Notes: generated by a model from the sequence alone, not told the origin. DNA of 26,188 nt from JBAXAM01 sp037142515 (GCA_037142515.1 JBAXAM010000018.1:1-26188), one strand, 5' to 3'. Positions 15,848 to 23,893 are shown, counted from the stretch's first letter. A program made the numbers and translations.

Positions 15848-15907
15848 AAAAACTCAAAGCGGCCCTCTCCATTATCCTATATTATACTTTCAATAGAGAG
15901 AACCGCT
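15848..15907 (-). terminator. Hairpin after hupB, with a -10 box in its loop
   Basis: Arms agcggccctctc (15858-15869) and gagagaaccgct (15896-15907) pair in two five-base blocks with a two-base mismatch between them. On the minus strand the stem is followed by tttgagttttt, so it probably ends the hupB message. The 26-base loop is long for a terminator and contains TATAAT on the minus strand (15886-15881), about 50 bases before tRNA-Val, a likely tRNA promoter -10. Confidence 0.55.
15881..15886 (-). promoter_or_regulatory. Probable -10 box of the tRNA-Val/tRNA-Asp transcript
   Basis: TATAAT in perfect consensus on the minus strand, about 52 bases upstream of tRNA-Val. No convincing -35 stands 16-18 bases further up. 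It lies in the loop of the hupB terminator hairpin. Confidence 0.4.
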
Positions 15908-15925
15908 CTAATGACACATTTAATA

Positions 15926-16204
15926 CTATTTGTTGTTGACTTTATCCTTAAGATTTTTTCCTGCTTTGAAGCGAGGTACTTTAGCAGCTGGAATAGTAAT
16001 AGTTTCCCCAGTCTGTGGATTGCGACCAGTACGTTGTTTACGTTTGTTAACAACAAAGGTTCCAAAACCAACCAAAGCAACTGGTTTACCTTTAGCCAGT
16101 GAATCCGTAATTGCACCAATTACCGCATCTAAAGCGCGTCCTGCTGCTGCTTTAGAGATATCGACACTTTTAGCAATAACTCCAATCAAATCTGTTTTGT
16201 TCAT
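15926..16204 (-). CDS. hupB: DNA-binding protein HU
   Basis: HU is a small histone-like protein that bends and compacts DNA as a dimer. From ATG 16204, with GAGG four bases upstream, the product is 92 residues, the standard HU length. It has the MNKTDLI start, GFGTF before the beta-arm and the arm signature GRNPQTGETITIPA. An in-frame ATG at 16225 is rejected because it has no ribosome site. In many gammaproteobacteria lon lies upstream; here tldD is found there. A good promoter stands about 85 bases before the start. With ihfB missing from its usual place, HU may carry more of the nucleoid load, but ihfB could be elsewhere. Confidence 0.97.
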   Translation of the reverse strand: MNKTDLIGVIAKSVDISKAAAGRALDAVIGAITDSLAKGKPVALVGFGTFVVNKRKQRTGRNPQTGETITIPAAKVPRFKAGKNLKDKVNNK

Positions 16205-16288
16205 ATTTCCTCTAAAATTATCCATTATTGATTAAGCACTGTCACTCAAAGCCCACAAGCCCCAATGACACCCTAAGAAAGCCCACAA

Positions 16289-16317
16289 TTTATACCAATG
16301 GAAACCTCGCTGGTCAA
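16289..16317 (-). promoter_or_regulatory. hupB promoter
   Basis: Minus-strand TTGACC (16317-16312) and TATAAA (16294-16289) are separated by exactly 17 bases, each five of six matches to the sigma-70 consensus. The predicted leader before hupB is about 78 bases. No other clear structure is seen in the 213 bases between hupB and tldD. Confidence 0.72.
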
Positions 16318-16417
16318 GGCTTATGAATCAGTAATTGCAAATTATTGGAAAATTTATGCTTGGGTTGCTCGAATACTATGTTTATTCCTTGACAAAGCCA
16401 CATAACTCCGCTCCCAC

Positions 16418-17869
16418 TTACTCTGCCACAGTACCGCCAACAGTTAGCTGTGATATTTTTAAAGTTGGTTGGCCAACACCGACTGCCACATTTTGCCCAT
16501 TTTTGCCACAGGTACCAACACCATTATCAAACTCTAAGTCATCACCAACCATAGTAATTTTATTTAATACTGCTGGACCATTACCAATCAAAGTCACTCC
16601 CTTAAGCGCATTAGTAATCTTTCCTTTCTCAATCAAGTACGCTTCACTAGTAGAAAACACAAATTCACCCGAAGTAATATCAACCTGGCCACCGCTAAAG
16701 TTCACCGCGTACACTCCACGCTCAACTGAAGCAATGATTTCTTGCGGATCATGACCCCCAGCAAGCATAAATGTATTAGTCATACGCGGAATAGGAATTT
16801 GCGCATATGAAGAACGACGACCATTGCCAGTTGACTTTGTGTGCATCAACCTAGCGTTTAATTTGTCATACATGTAACTACGTAGTATTCCATCTTCAAT
16901 TAATACAGTACGTTGCGCTGGCGTGCCCTCATCATCAACATTGATTGACCCACGACGGTCACCTGGAATATTGCCTTGATCAACAACTGAAACTAAAGGT
17001 GATGCGACTTTTTCGCCCATTTTGCCAGAATAAATAGAGCTTTCCTTACGATTAAAATCGGCCTCCAAACCATGACCAACAGCCTCATGTAACATCACCG
17101 CTGGCCAACCTTTGCCAAGCACTACAGGCATCTGACCAGCAGGCGCAGGCACAGCAGTCAAATTAACTAAAGCAATTCGCACAGCCTCACGTGCATATTT
17201 CTTAGCCAAATTCTCCAACAAAAATAACTCATAAGACGTACGCCCACCGCCACCATAACTACCATGTTCTTTATGACCGTTTGCTTCTACCAAAACCGAG
17301 ACATTTAGACGCACCAAAGGTTGTACATCTGCTATCAAACTTCCATCAACTGCTCCCACCAATATAACTTTATACGATCCAGATAAATCAACATTCACTT
17401 GGGTTACACGCGCATCACATTTACGCGCTTCGGCATCAGCCTCTTTTAGCAGGGCAACTTTTTCATCTTCAGTCAAAGTAGCAAGTGGATTTATTTGTGG
17501 ATAAAGTTGCTGCTTTGGCACAACATGCTGCCACACATTCATACAACCAATTTGGCCAGCACTAGCAATACGCCTAGCATAAAACGCAGCTTCTTCCATT
17601 GCAGCCGTAGTTAAATCATCGGCATAAGCAAAACCAGTTTTATCACCGCTAATTGCTCTGATACCAAATCCCATATCAATCGAAAAACTCCCTCTTTTAA
17701 TTAAGCTCTCTTCAAGTGCCCACGACTCACTCTGAAAATATTGCAAATAGATATCAGCATCATCAACTCCAGGACCAAGCGCTTTGGTTAAAGCATGATG
17801 CAAATGTTCTTCTGTTAAACCAGTTGGCTCTAATAATAATTTTTCTGCAATTTTAAATGACGCATTCAT
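16418..17869 (-). CDS. tldD: TldD, metalloprotease subunit
   Basis: TldD is the catalytic half of the TldD/TldE metalloprotease, known for microcin B17 maturation, CcdA turnover and unfolded-peptide cleavage. The 483 residues match E. coli TldD end to end, from EESLIKRGSFSIDMGFGIRAISG to the C-terminal GVGQPTLK and LTVGGT. The zinc-binding motif HEAVGHGLEADF is intact. No tldE lies next to it in the window. The gene begins nine bases after the glycosyltransferase stop, with no clear ribosome binding site, so coupling to the upstream gene is likely. Confidence 0.97.
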   Translation of the reverse strand: MNASFKIAEKLLLEPTGLTEEHLHHALTKALGPGVDDADIYLQYFQSESWALEESLIKRGSFSIDMGFGIRAISGDKTGFAYADDLTTAAMEEAAFYARRIASAGQIGCMNVWQHVVPKQQLYPQINPLATLTEDEKVALLKEADAEARKCDARVTQVNVDLSGSYKVILVGAVDGSLIADVQPLVRLNVSVLVEANGHKEHGSYGGGGRTSYELFLLENLAKKYAREAVRIALVNLTAVPAPAGQMPVVLGKGWPAVMLHEAVGHGLEADFNRKESSIYSGKMGEKVASPLVSVVDQGNIPGDRRGSINVDDEGTPAQRTVLIEDGILRSYMYDKLNARLMHTKSTGNGRRSSYAQIPIPRMTNTFMLAGGHDPQEIIASVERGVYAVNFSGGQVDITSGEFVFSTSEAYLIEKGKITNALKGVTLIGNGPAVLNKITMVGDDLEFDNGVGTCGKNGQNVAVGVGQPTLKISQLTVGGTVAE

Positions 17870-17878
17870 AAGAATTTT

Positions 17879-19303
17879 TTATTTTTGAGAACACGCCTTG
17901 CCATAGCACAATAAATAAAGTTGCGTATCGGTTTTACCTAAAGTGTATGCACGCAAAATCTTACCAAAATTAAAATCACTAGCTGTAGTGAAAACAAAAT
18001 AATCTTTTTCACCTGGAGCTAATAAGCTAAAACTATTCACTGGAGCAATAAACGGATAATGCAAAATATTAACATGATCAATTATACTGTGCTCTCTAGC
18101 ACCAGCATCAACGCTATACAGAGGGTAAGTATGAGCTCGCAAAACAATATCACGCGCTACCTGAGCATAATCACCACGATAATTTGCTTGGTATTGCGGC
18201 CACCAAAATATAACCGAAAGATATTTAATAACTATAGCGACGGCAAACCAAACCAACGCAATGCGTACAGCACGCGCATTAACTTGCCAAATAACACAAC
18301 AACACCAAAGCGCCATAAATGGATAAAGCGGCAAAATATAACGTGCAGAGTGTTTTACTGCAATCCAATAAGGAAAAAGGCTAATGCCAATAAATAATAT
18401 CAAAAATTTTATTGTGTTTTTATACTTTCCTTCAGGCCTACCATAACAACCCAGGCAAAAATAATAAATAGCAAGCACGCTCGCTGGTAATATCCTAACA
18501 ACAATCTCAACAGAAAAAGTGGCAATTTGAATTAGATAAGTAGTAACTTCATTATTTTGCCCTGCCGACAAACTCCAATACAAAACATCATGAATCAAAC
18601 TACCACCGTTGGCACCATGGGTAACAATCGACCACAATAATGGCATACTCAGAGCAATCAAATGCAGAATAATACTTACTGGATGCAATAAAAACTTACG
18701 CTTACCAAAAAATAACAAAAGAACAAAAGCAACCAGATAAAATGCATAAGCTGTAAGAGCTTTAGTTAAAAATCCTGCCGTCAAAGCCAAAATCGCAAGC
18801 ACCAACAAACCAAAACGCTCTCGCTCACATGCTACCCACAGGCAAGCTATAGCGCTAAAAACACAAAAAGCAAACAGCGGATCAGCGTACGCAACCCAAC
18901 CATGGTATAACAAAGCATCAGTAGTTAAATAAGCTAAAGCAGAAAAAGCAGCAAAGCGCTTATCATGAAAAATATTTTGCGCCATCCAGGCCAACACTAA
19001 ACCTGTACCAACAGTGGCCATCGCTGTTACTAAGCGCGCTGCAAATAACATGTGCGACCAACCTACAACTTTAGCTGCAGCAATAATTAGCCAGCTAAAA
19101 AATGGCGGTCTGCCATAGGTAGCACCATATAATATGGGATAGAGGTAATGCTTGCCATACCACATTTCAAATGAACTTATGGTGTATACCCCTTCTTCAC
19201 CAATGTGGGATAAGTTTAAAGTAAAAACAAAACTAATAGCAGCTATAGAAAAAAGCAGCCATATGGTTTTTGCAGAAACATCTTTGGGATTATTTATGTT
19301 CAT
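17879..19303 (-). CDS. Multi-pass membrane glycosyltransferase, GT39/ArnT-like
   Basis: The 474 residues contain about ten hydrophobic segments. An early extracytoplasmic loop reads LSHIGEEGVYTISSFEMW, with the acidic residues of the family's catalytic position, followed by YGRPPFFSWL, as in ArnT/PMT-type enzymes that use polyprenyl-phosphate sugars. Such proteins add sugars to lipid A, glycans or proteins on the periplasmic side; donor and acceptor cannot be told here. The start overlaps the relE stop by four bases (ATGA), which places it in the relBE transcript, and tldD follows after nine bases. Confidence 0.82.
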   Translation of the reverse strand: MNINNPKDVSAKTIWLLFSIAAISFVFTLNLSHIGEEGVYTISSFEMWYGKHYLYPILYGATYGRPPFFSWLIIAAAKVVGWSHMLFAARLVTAMATVGTGLVLAWMAQNIFHDKRFAAFSALAYLTTDALLYHGWVAYADPLFAFCVFSAIACLWVACERERFGLLVLAILALTAGFLTKALTAYAFYLVAFVLLLFFGKRKFLLHPVSIILHLIALSMPLLWSIVTHGANGGSLIHDVLYWSLSAGQNNEVTTYLIQIATFSVEIVVRILPASVLAIYYFCLGCYGRPEGKYKNTIKFLILFIGISLFPYWIAVKHSARYILPLYPFMALWCCCVIWQVNARAVRIALVWFAVAIVIKYLSVIFWWPQYQANYRGDYAQVARDIVLRAHTYPLYSVDAGAREHSIIDHVNILHYPFIAPVNSFSLLAPGEKDYFVFTTASDFNFGKILRAYTLGKTDTQLYLLCYGKACSQK

Positions 19304-19584
19304 TTTACTATTTTAAAGTTTTTATAAATATTTTTTCTGTGGCCAACATTAATTACAAGCACTCGGAGCTTTTTGTGCTCTATTTGGCAAATCAAGCGAT
19401 AATCTCCTACTCTGTACTTCCACAAACCACTAAGTTTACCTTTTAAAGGAAATCCGATATTTCTACAATCATCGCTTATTTCAATTCTTTGTCGTATAAA
19501 CTTAATAATACGAACTTGTATTTGCTTATCGAGTTTTTCCAACTCTTTAAGAGCCCTGGGATCAAAGTCAACCTTCCAAGTCAT
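19300..19584 (-). CDS. relE: RelE-family mRNA interferase toxin
   Basis: RelE toxins cut mRNA in the ribosomal A site. From ATG 19584 (MTWKVDFDPRALKELEKLD) the product is 94 residues, the usual size. The family pattern is complete: an N-terminal helix pair, PLKGKLSGLWKYRVGDYRLI (with the arginines of the active face) and the C-terminal INVGHRKNIYK. It overlaps its antitoxin by 17 bases, which is normal for these operons. It also overlaps the glycosyltransferase gene by four bases, so a chromosomal membrane-enzyme gene now follows a toxin gene in the same transcript. Confidence 0.9.
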   Translation of the reverse strand: MTWKVDFDPRALKELEKLDKQIQVRIIKFIRQRIEISDDCRNIGFPLKGKLSGLWKYRVGDYRLICQIEHKKLRVLVINVGHRKNIYKNFKIVK

Positions 19585-19795
19585 GTTTCTGCAACCCAAG
19601 TTTTTTTATAACTTCTTCCAAGGGTATGGATGGCAACTGATTTTGCAGCCGCTCCATCGCAATAAAATAGTCTTCTTGGTTCTCTAAAAACTCTTCAATA
19701 GCCAATTTGGCGTAATAGCTTTTAGTTCTTCCAGTCTTATGCGCCAAGCCATTTAAGCGTTTTTCTATCTGAGCAGGCAATCTTAGAGCTAACAT
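19568..19795 (-). CDS. relB: RelB/RHH-type antitoxin of the RelE pair
   Basis: ATG at 19795, with GAGGA seven bases upstream, gives a 75-residue protein. The N-terminal part, LALRLPAQIEKRLNGLAHKTG followed by SYYAKLAIEEFLE, is a ribbon-helix-helix DNA-binding fold, and the C-terminal part (IPLEEVIKKLGL) is the toxin-binding tail. A longer open frame to 19897 has no basis and would run into the lolD end. The palindromic site at 19828-19847, over the -10 box, is its likely operator. Confidence 0.88.
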   Translation of the reverse strand: MLALRLPAQIEKRLNGLAHKTGRTKSYYAKLAIEEFLENQEDYFIAMERLQNQLPSIPLEEVIKKLGLQKHDLEG

Positions 19796-19827
19796 GTTTT
19801 CCTCACTTAAATAAGATTTAAAATATT

Positions 19828-19847
19828 TTGTTATACAAGTATAGCAA
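19828..19847 (-). promoter_or_regulatory. relBE promoter/operator
   Basis: An imperfect palindrome, ttgttatac-aa-gtatagcaa, pairs at eight of its nine arm positions around the centre. On the minus strand it contains the extended -10 TGCTATACT (19846-19838). The start codon of relB is 33 bases farther on. An operator over the promoter fits autorepression by the RHH antitoxin. Confidence 0.6.
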
Positions 19848-19874
19848 TTTTTCTTAAAAGACACAAATCTTAAA

Positions 19875-20552
19875 TTATGTAAGCTGACCATCTTCAAGCA
19901 CTAGCATTCGCTGCATTTTGTGAGCAATTGTAAGATCATGCGTCACAATAACAAATGCGGTTTTAAATTCGTGATTAAGCTCAACAATCATATCATAAAT
20001 TTGCATGGCAGTTTTATGATCTAAATTACCAGTTGGTTCATCAGCAAGCACGCACTTGGGATTGGTAACTAGAGCTCTGGCAATTGCCACGCGTTGGCGC
20101 TCACCACCCGACAACTCTCCAATACGATGCCGCTCACGCCGAGCTAAACCAACTTTTACTAAAACCTCTCTAGCTCTACTTTCAGCATCTTTGATAGAAG
20201 AACCGCCAATTAAAAGTGGAATTGCAACATTTTCTAAAGCAGAAAACTCGGGCAACAAATGATGAAACTGATAAATAAAACCTAAATATTTATTACGTAA
20301 TTCGCCTTTAGCTTTTTCAGAAAGTTTGTGGATATTTATACCGTCAATCTCGACGTGGCCCGCTGTCGGAGAATCTAACCCGCCCAAAAGATGAAGCAAC
20401 GTACTTTTACCCGATCCAGAAGGACCAACAATGGCAATCAGCTCCCCTGTTTTAACTTCTAAATTTATACCACACAAAACTTCAACATCGAGTTTACCTT
20501 CAGTAAATTTTTTTGCCAGAGCAGTTGCTAAAATAACGGTGTGTTTATTCAT
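19875..20552 (-). CDS. lolD: LolD, ATPase of the lipoprotein-releasing ABC transporter
   Basis: LolD powers release of outer-membrane lipoproteins from the inner membrane to LolA. From ATG 20552 (GGAGG upstream) the 225 residues show Walker A GPSGSGKST, the Q-loop in FIYQFHHLLPEFSALENV (a LolD hallmark), signature LSGGERQRVAIARAL, Walker B CVLADEPTGNLD and the H-loop VTHD. It overlaps the lolC end by eight bases. The four lipoprotein genes nearby are possible clients, but so are all others in the cell. Confidence 0.95.
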   Translation of the reverse strand: MNKHTVILATALAKKFTEGKLDVEVLCGINLEVKTGELIAIVGPSGSGKSTLLHLLGGLDSPTAGHVEIDGINIHKLSEKAKGELRNKYLGFIYQFHHLLPEFSALENVAIPLLIGGSSIKDAESRAREVLVKVGLARRERHRIGELSGGERQRVAIARALVTNPKCVLADEPTGNLDHKTAMQIYDMIVELNHEFKTAFVIVTHDLTIAHKMQRMLVLEDGQLT

Positions 20553-21792
20553 AGCGCAACGCCTCCGCAGGTTGCGTCTTCGCCGCACGCCATGCCGGAT
20601 AAATAGTTGCAAGCAAGCTCATAATCAATGTAGCCAAACCAACATGCCACACATCGGACCACACTAAACGCGAAGGTAAATAATCGATCCAATACACACT
20701 GGCAGAAATAAAATGAGTACGACAAATTTGCTCTAATAAGCTCACAAGCTCTGGTGCACTCAGTGCCAATATAACACCCCCAACCACTCCAAGTAATGTA
20801 CCAAGCACTCCAATAATACCACCCTGCACCATAAAAATACTCATTATCATACGTGGACTGGCGCCAAGTGTACGCAAAATTGCGATATCTGATTGCTTAT
20901 CATTTACCGACATAACCAAACTTGAAATCAAGTTAAAAGCAGCTACCGCAATAATAAACAATAACACTATAAACATAGTGGTTTTTTCCATTTGGATAGC
21001 TTTAAATGTGGGGCCAAATTCGTGAGTCCAATTAGAAACATAATATTCACCATTGAGCTTTGCCTCTAATTCTGCAGAAACCAGCGGCGCCCGATCCAAA
21101 TCTTTAATCTTAAGGTTTAGTCCTGTTATATTATCACCAAGTGCAAATAATTTTTGCGCATCATAAAGATTCACAAATACCATTTGCGCATCATAACCAA
21201 AACCCTCACCAACATGAAAAATCCCAACTACAGTAAATCTTCTAAAACGAGGCTCAATACCCATTGGTGTCATAGTTGCAGTTGGCGTTACTAGCACAAC
21301 TTTATCACCAACGCTTGCATCCAAATGTCTAGCAATTGTCTGGCCAAGCACAATACTAAATTCACCAGGTTTAAGCGCAAGCATCGACCCCTGCTCAACT
21401 GTCTTTTGCATTTGTGAAACTCGCTGCTCCTGCTCTGGCAAAATACCGTTTATAACCACTCCGCGCACTCTACCATCTTTTGTTAATATCCCCTGACCAT
21501 CAACAAGTGGCGCACTAGCTATCACATCTTGATTTTTCTCTACTTCTTTTTTAACTTCTCGCCAATTGCTTCCAGCAGTAAAATCACGCACAGTAACCTG
21601 GCGCGCCATACTAAAAATACGGCTATGAATTTCATAATCAAAACCGTTCATTACCGAAAGAACAGTAATTAAAACAGTTATACCAAGCGCAATGCCAAGC
21701 ATAGACGCAAGTGAAATAAAAGAAATGAAATGATTACGCCTTTTTGCGCGCGTATAGCGAAGGCCGATATATAGTGATAACGGACGAAACAT
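20545..21792 (-). CDS. lolC: LolC/LolE-family lipoprotein-releasing permease
   Basis: This is the membrane subunit of the Lol ABC transporter. The 415 residues have one N-terminal membrane helix (LASMLGIALGITVLITVLSV), a large periplasmic domain (about 50-265) and three C-terminal helices with VNDKQSDIAILRTLGAS and the PAWRAAKTQPAEALRYE end typical of LolC/E/F. Only one permease gene is present beside lolD, whereas E. coli has lolC-lolD-lolE. Some gammaproteobacteria use a single LolF homodimer; lolE could be elsewhere, so the C/E/F assignment is open. Confidence 0.92.
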   Translation of the reverse strand: MFRPLSLYIGLRYTRAKRRNHFISFISLASMLGIALGITVLITVLSVMNGFDYEIHSRIFSMARQVTVRDFTAGSNWREVKKEVEKNQDVIASAPLVDGQGILTKDGRVRGVVINGILPEQEQRVSQMQKTVEQGSMLALKPGEFSIVLGQTIARHLDASVGDKVVLVTPTATMTPMGIEPRFRRFTVVGIFHVGEGFGYDAQMVFVNLYDAQKLFALGDNITGLNLKIKDLDRAPLVSAELEAKLNGEYYVSNWTHEFGPTFKAIQMEKTTMFIVLLFIIAVAAFNLISSLVMSVNDKQSDIAILRTLGASPRMIMSIFMVQGGIIGVLGTLLGVVGGVILALSAPELVSLLEQICRTHFISASVYWIDYLPSRLVWSDVWHVGLATLIMSLLATIYPAWRAAKTQPAEALRYE

Positions 21793-21826
21793 TAGAACAC
21801 GTTCCTATTAATTAATAATATTCTTA

Positions 21827-23008
21827 TTAGCTTTTGCTGAAAAATTTTAATACTCCATCACGCCAAGGCATTACTCTAACACAATCAAATTGCTTTGCCT
21901 GGGAATCTTGAGAAAAACAAACCGACTCACATGCCATAAAATCTTTTGTTACCAACCGCAATTGCGATAAATCGCGTTCTTGCACATTGCTAGAACTTTT
22001 TATTTCAATAAACAATATTGGCTTCCCGGGGCGCTCAACCACTAAATCAACTTCAATATCATCTTTAGTACGCAAATATGAAAACCGATATTCCGGCTTA
22101 AAATAAGTTGCCAACTTAACACATTCGAGAATAACGAAATGCTCAAAGGCTTCACCATATGCACTGATAGAAGCTGTTAAAGGCACACTCAACAATCGAC
22201 CTAATGCTCGCACCACACCACAATCAAAAAAATAAAACTTAGGCTTAGCACTGAGCCTTTTTCGAAACGAATTCTTAAACGGCTCAAGAAAAAACCCAAT
22301 CAAGGTATCCTCAAGCAAACCAAAATATTCCCTTATGGTTTTGTCATCCACTCCAGTATCACGTGCAATATTCGCATAGTTTATAATTTTAGCATTACAT
22401 TGGGCTGCAACCTCTAAAAACCTTCTAAATGGATCAAGTCGACGAATAAAGTGTTCGCCCCATATTTCCTCCTTAAGATAAGTAGTAGCGTATGCTTGTA
22501 AAAACAACTGTTTTTCTTCATTTGTTTTTAAGAAAACAACCTTGGGTAACAGCCCCCATTGCAATGCCGAATTTAAGTTAAATCGATCCTGCAGTTCTAA
22601 AAAACTGAAAGGAAATAAATTGTAGACAAATGCTCTGCCAGCCAATAAATTAGCGCCGCCGAACTTCAGTTTACGCGCACTGGAACCAGTTAAAATAAAG
22701 TTCTTTTTGGTTTTCTCACAAAGAAAATGCACTACGTCTAGCAACTTTGGCACCTTCTGCACTTCATCAATAATTATGTGGGTGATTTTTTTGGGAAGAG
22801 CTAAAACCAAATTGCTCAACTCTTTTGGATTAATCGCGAAGCGCTCCTCTTGCTCTGGGTCGAGCAAATCCAACCACAAGCAACTATCCGGTAAAAACAA
22901 TTGCTGTAACAACGTGCTCTTACCAGTACCACGAGCACCAAACAAAAACAGATTATGCTTCTGCGGCAACTTCAACAACCTAGCTATATTTTCTTTCTTT
23001 CCGACCAT
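21827..23008 (-). CDS. AAA-family ATPase with DUF4143 domain
   Basis: The N-terminal AAA_14 domain has Walker A GARGTGKST (about 24-32), Walker B HIIIDEVQKVP (about 76-86) and the sensor-like FILTGSSARKL. The C-terminal DUF4143 part contains DIEVDLVVE and, 15 residues on, FIEIKSS, the D...ExK layout of PD-(D/E)XK nuclease folds. Such single genes are scattered among bacteria and archaea, are often horizontally acquired, and have no firmly known role. The ATG at 23008 is preceded directly by GGAGT, too close for a normal ribosome site, and both lie in the arm of a 12-base inverted repeat. No alternative in-frame start exists upstream before a stop. Confidence 0.88.
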   Translation of the reverse strand: MVGKKENIARLLKLPQKHNLFLFGARGTGKSTLLQQLFLPDSCLWLDLLDPEQEERFAINPKELSNLVLALPKKITHIIIDEVQKVPKLLDVVHFLCEKTKKNFILTGSSARKLKFGGANLLAGRAFVYNLFPFSFLELQDRFNLNSALQWGLLPKVVFLKTNEEKQLFLQAYATTYLKEEIWGEHFIRRLDPFRRFLEVAAQCNAKIINYANIARDTGVDDKTIREYFGLLEDTLIGFFLEPFKNSFRKRLSAKPKFYFFDCGVVRALGRLLSVPLTASISAYGEAFEHFVILECVKLATYFKPEYRFSYLRTKDDIEVDLVVERPGKPILFIEIKSSSNVQERDLSQLRLVTKDFMACESVCFSQDSQAKQFDCVRVMPWRDGVLKFFSKS

Positions 23009-23043
23009 ACTCCGAAATTGTACGACAAATCCGGAGTATGGTC
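23003..23043. repeat. 12-base perfect inverted repeat over the DUF4143 ATPase start
   Basis: Arms gaccatactccg (23003-23014) and cggagtatggtc (23032-23043) are perfectly complementary, with a 17-base loop. On the minus strand the downstream arm holds GGAGT and the ATG of the ATPase gene. No T-run follows, so it is not a plain terminator; it could be an operator or an RNA hairpin that hides the start codon. Confidence 0.75.
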
Positions 23044-23059
23044 AATTTTTCTGGTTTTA

Positions 23060-23404
23060 TTATTTTTTACTAAGCTGCTCAAAAGCTTTCAAAGCATGAA
23101 TTGCATACATTAATGATGGACCACCACCCATGTATATTGCTACTGATAGCATCTCCAAAAGTTCAGCACGAGTTACACCAAGCTGAATAATCTTTGCAAC
23201 ATGAGCTCCAATACAGTCATCACATCTAACCGAAATACCAACAGCAAGCGCAATCAATTCTTTGGTTTTATGCGATAGCACGCCGTCACTATTAGCCGCT
23301 GCATGCATTGCACCGAATCCTTTCATAACATCTGGAATTTCTTTTTGTAACGCTAAAAAGTATTGATTATTTTCATTAGTTAATTCAACGAAATCTTTTG
23401 ACAT
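23060..23404 (-). CDS. Carboxymuconolactone decarboxylase/AhpD-like protein
   Basis: The 114 residues form an all-helical AhpD-like fold with the redox motif CDDCIGAH (Cys-x2-Cys with the following His), as in alkylhydroperoxidase-like proteins and small CMD family members. LSHKTKELIALAVG before it and the glycine-rich AIYMGGGPSLMYA after it are typical. A role in peroxide or thiol redox defence is likely by family but unproved. GGAG lies seven bases before the ATG. The gene follows the remnant of a MazF-like toxin by 14 bases and may be read from the antitoxin promoter. Confidence 0.88.
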   Translation of the reverse strand: MSKDFVELTNENNQYFLALQKEIPDVMKGFGAMHAAANSDGVLSHKTKELIALAVGISVRCDDCIGAHVAKIIQLGVTRAELLEMLSVAIYMGGGPSLMYAIHALKAFEQLSKK

Positions 23405-23418
23405 AATATATCTCCATC

Positions 23419-23583
23419 TTAAAGTGAAAGCACCTGTCGTAAACCATCTTCCAGCGCTTCTAGGTCTTCCAGAGTAATTTGTCCAGCTGGTTTGACCAAT
23501 CGGCTTTTATCCACCGTTCTGATTTGGTCACAAACAGCTGTAACCATTTTGTTTAAACAACTAACGGAAGCTACTTTAATCCA
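23419..23583 (-). pseudogene. C-terminal remnant of a MazF/PemK-like toxin
   Basis: An open frame on the minus strand, from just after an in-frame TGA to a TAA at 23419, encodes a MazF-type tail. Its recognisable motif is VCDQIRTVDKSRL, then AGQITLEDLEALEDGL and a final QVLSL, the last third of a MazF-like toxin of about 110 residues. The N-terminal part with the RPAVI-type core is missing. The frame overlaps the 3' end of the antitoxin gene, which is where an intact toxin would begin. An ATG at 23547 could express 42 residues, but without the catalytic core it should be inactive. The call rests on motif recognition by eye. Confidence 0.68.
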
Positions 23584-23774
23584 TCACTGATAGTTACATC
23601 CCACATCCACATCTCCTCGTTTAGTAACTTATCTTTCTCTATTTCTAAAGCACAAGCATATAAATTTCTTTCACGCTGCTCAATTTCTTTTTCTATCACA
23701 CGCTTACGCGATGGAATGTTAACACGTAACCTAGAGACCAAATTCTCTGGAATGGAAATTAAAATTTTATGCAT
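23571..23774 (-). CDS. RHH antitoxin of a MazEF-like pair, toxin lost
   Basis: The 67-residue protein has the ribbon-helix-helix start KILISIPENLVSRLR and then a helical charged part, EKEIEQRERNLYACALEIE, ending with WDVTISDGL. This is the pattern of antitoxins that precede MazF toxins (family knowledge). GGAG stands five bases before the ATG. A strong palindrome overlaps its promoter region. The partner toxin is reduced to a C-terminal piece, so this is an orphan that may still bind DNA or other MazF proteins. The middle is slightly shorter than I expect for the family. Confidence 0.72.
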   Translation of the reverse strand: MHKILISIPENLVSRLRVNIPSRKRVIEKEIEQRERNLYACALEIEKDKLLNEEMWMWDVTISDGLK

Positions 23775-23785
23775 GTAAACTCCAA

Positions 23786-23810
23786 ATATCGATATATTGT
23801 ATATCGGTAT
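23786..23810 (-). promoter_or_regulatory. Operator-like palindrome before the orphan antitoxin
   Basis: Arms atatcgatata and tatatcggtat pair at ten of eleven positions around a ttg centre; the inner seven are perfect. It lies 12 bases upstream of the antitoxin ATG and contains TACAAT on the minus strand as a possible -10. This fits an autoregulatory site for the RHH protein. Confidence 0.6.
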
Positions 23811-23893
23811 CGCATTAAATAAACCCCTGTATTGTCCTTCACAATATAACTATGCCCACAATATGAAGAACAACACACTCGCTTGACAACAAA

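Noticed and set aside
16335..16754. Plus-strand frame antisense to tldD
   Set aside because: It is the shadow of the tldD C-terminus, has no ribosome site, and its product resembles no protein.
21793..21812. GAAC-AC-GTTC palindrome before lolC
   Set aside because: Only four-base arms; expected by chance.
23060..23570. Possibility that the AhpD-like gene and the MazF tail form one fused gene
   Set aside because: They are separated by a stop and 14 bases with the AhpD ribosome site, and the AhpD-like protein is complete by itself.
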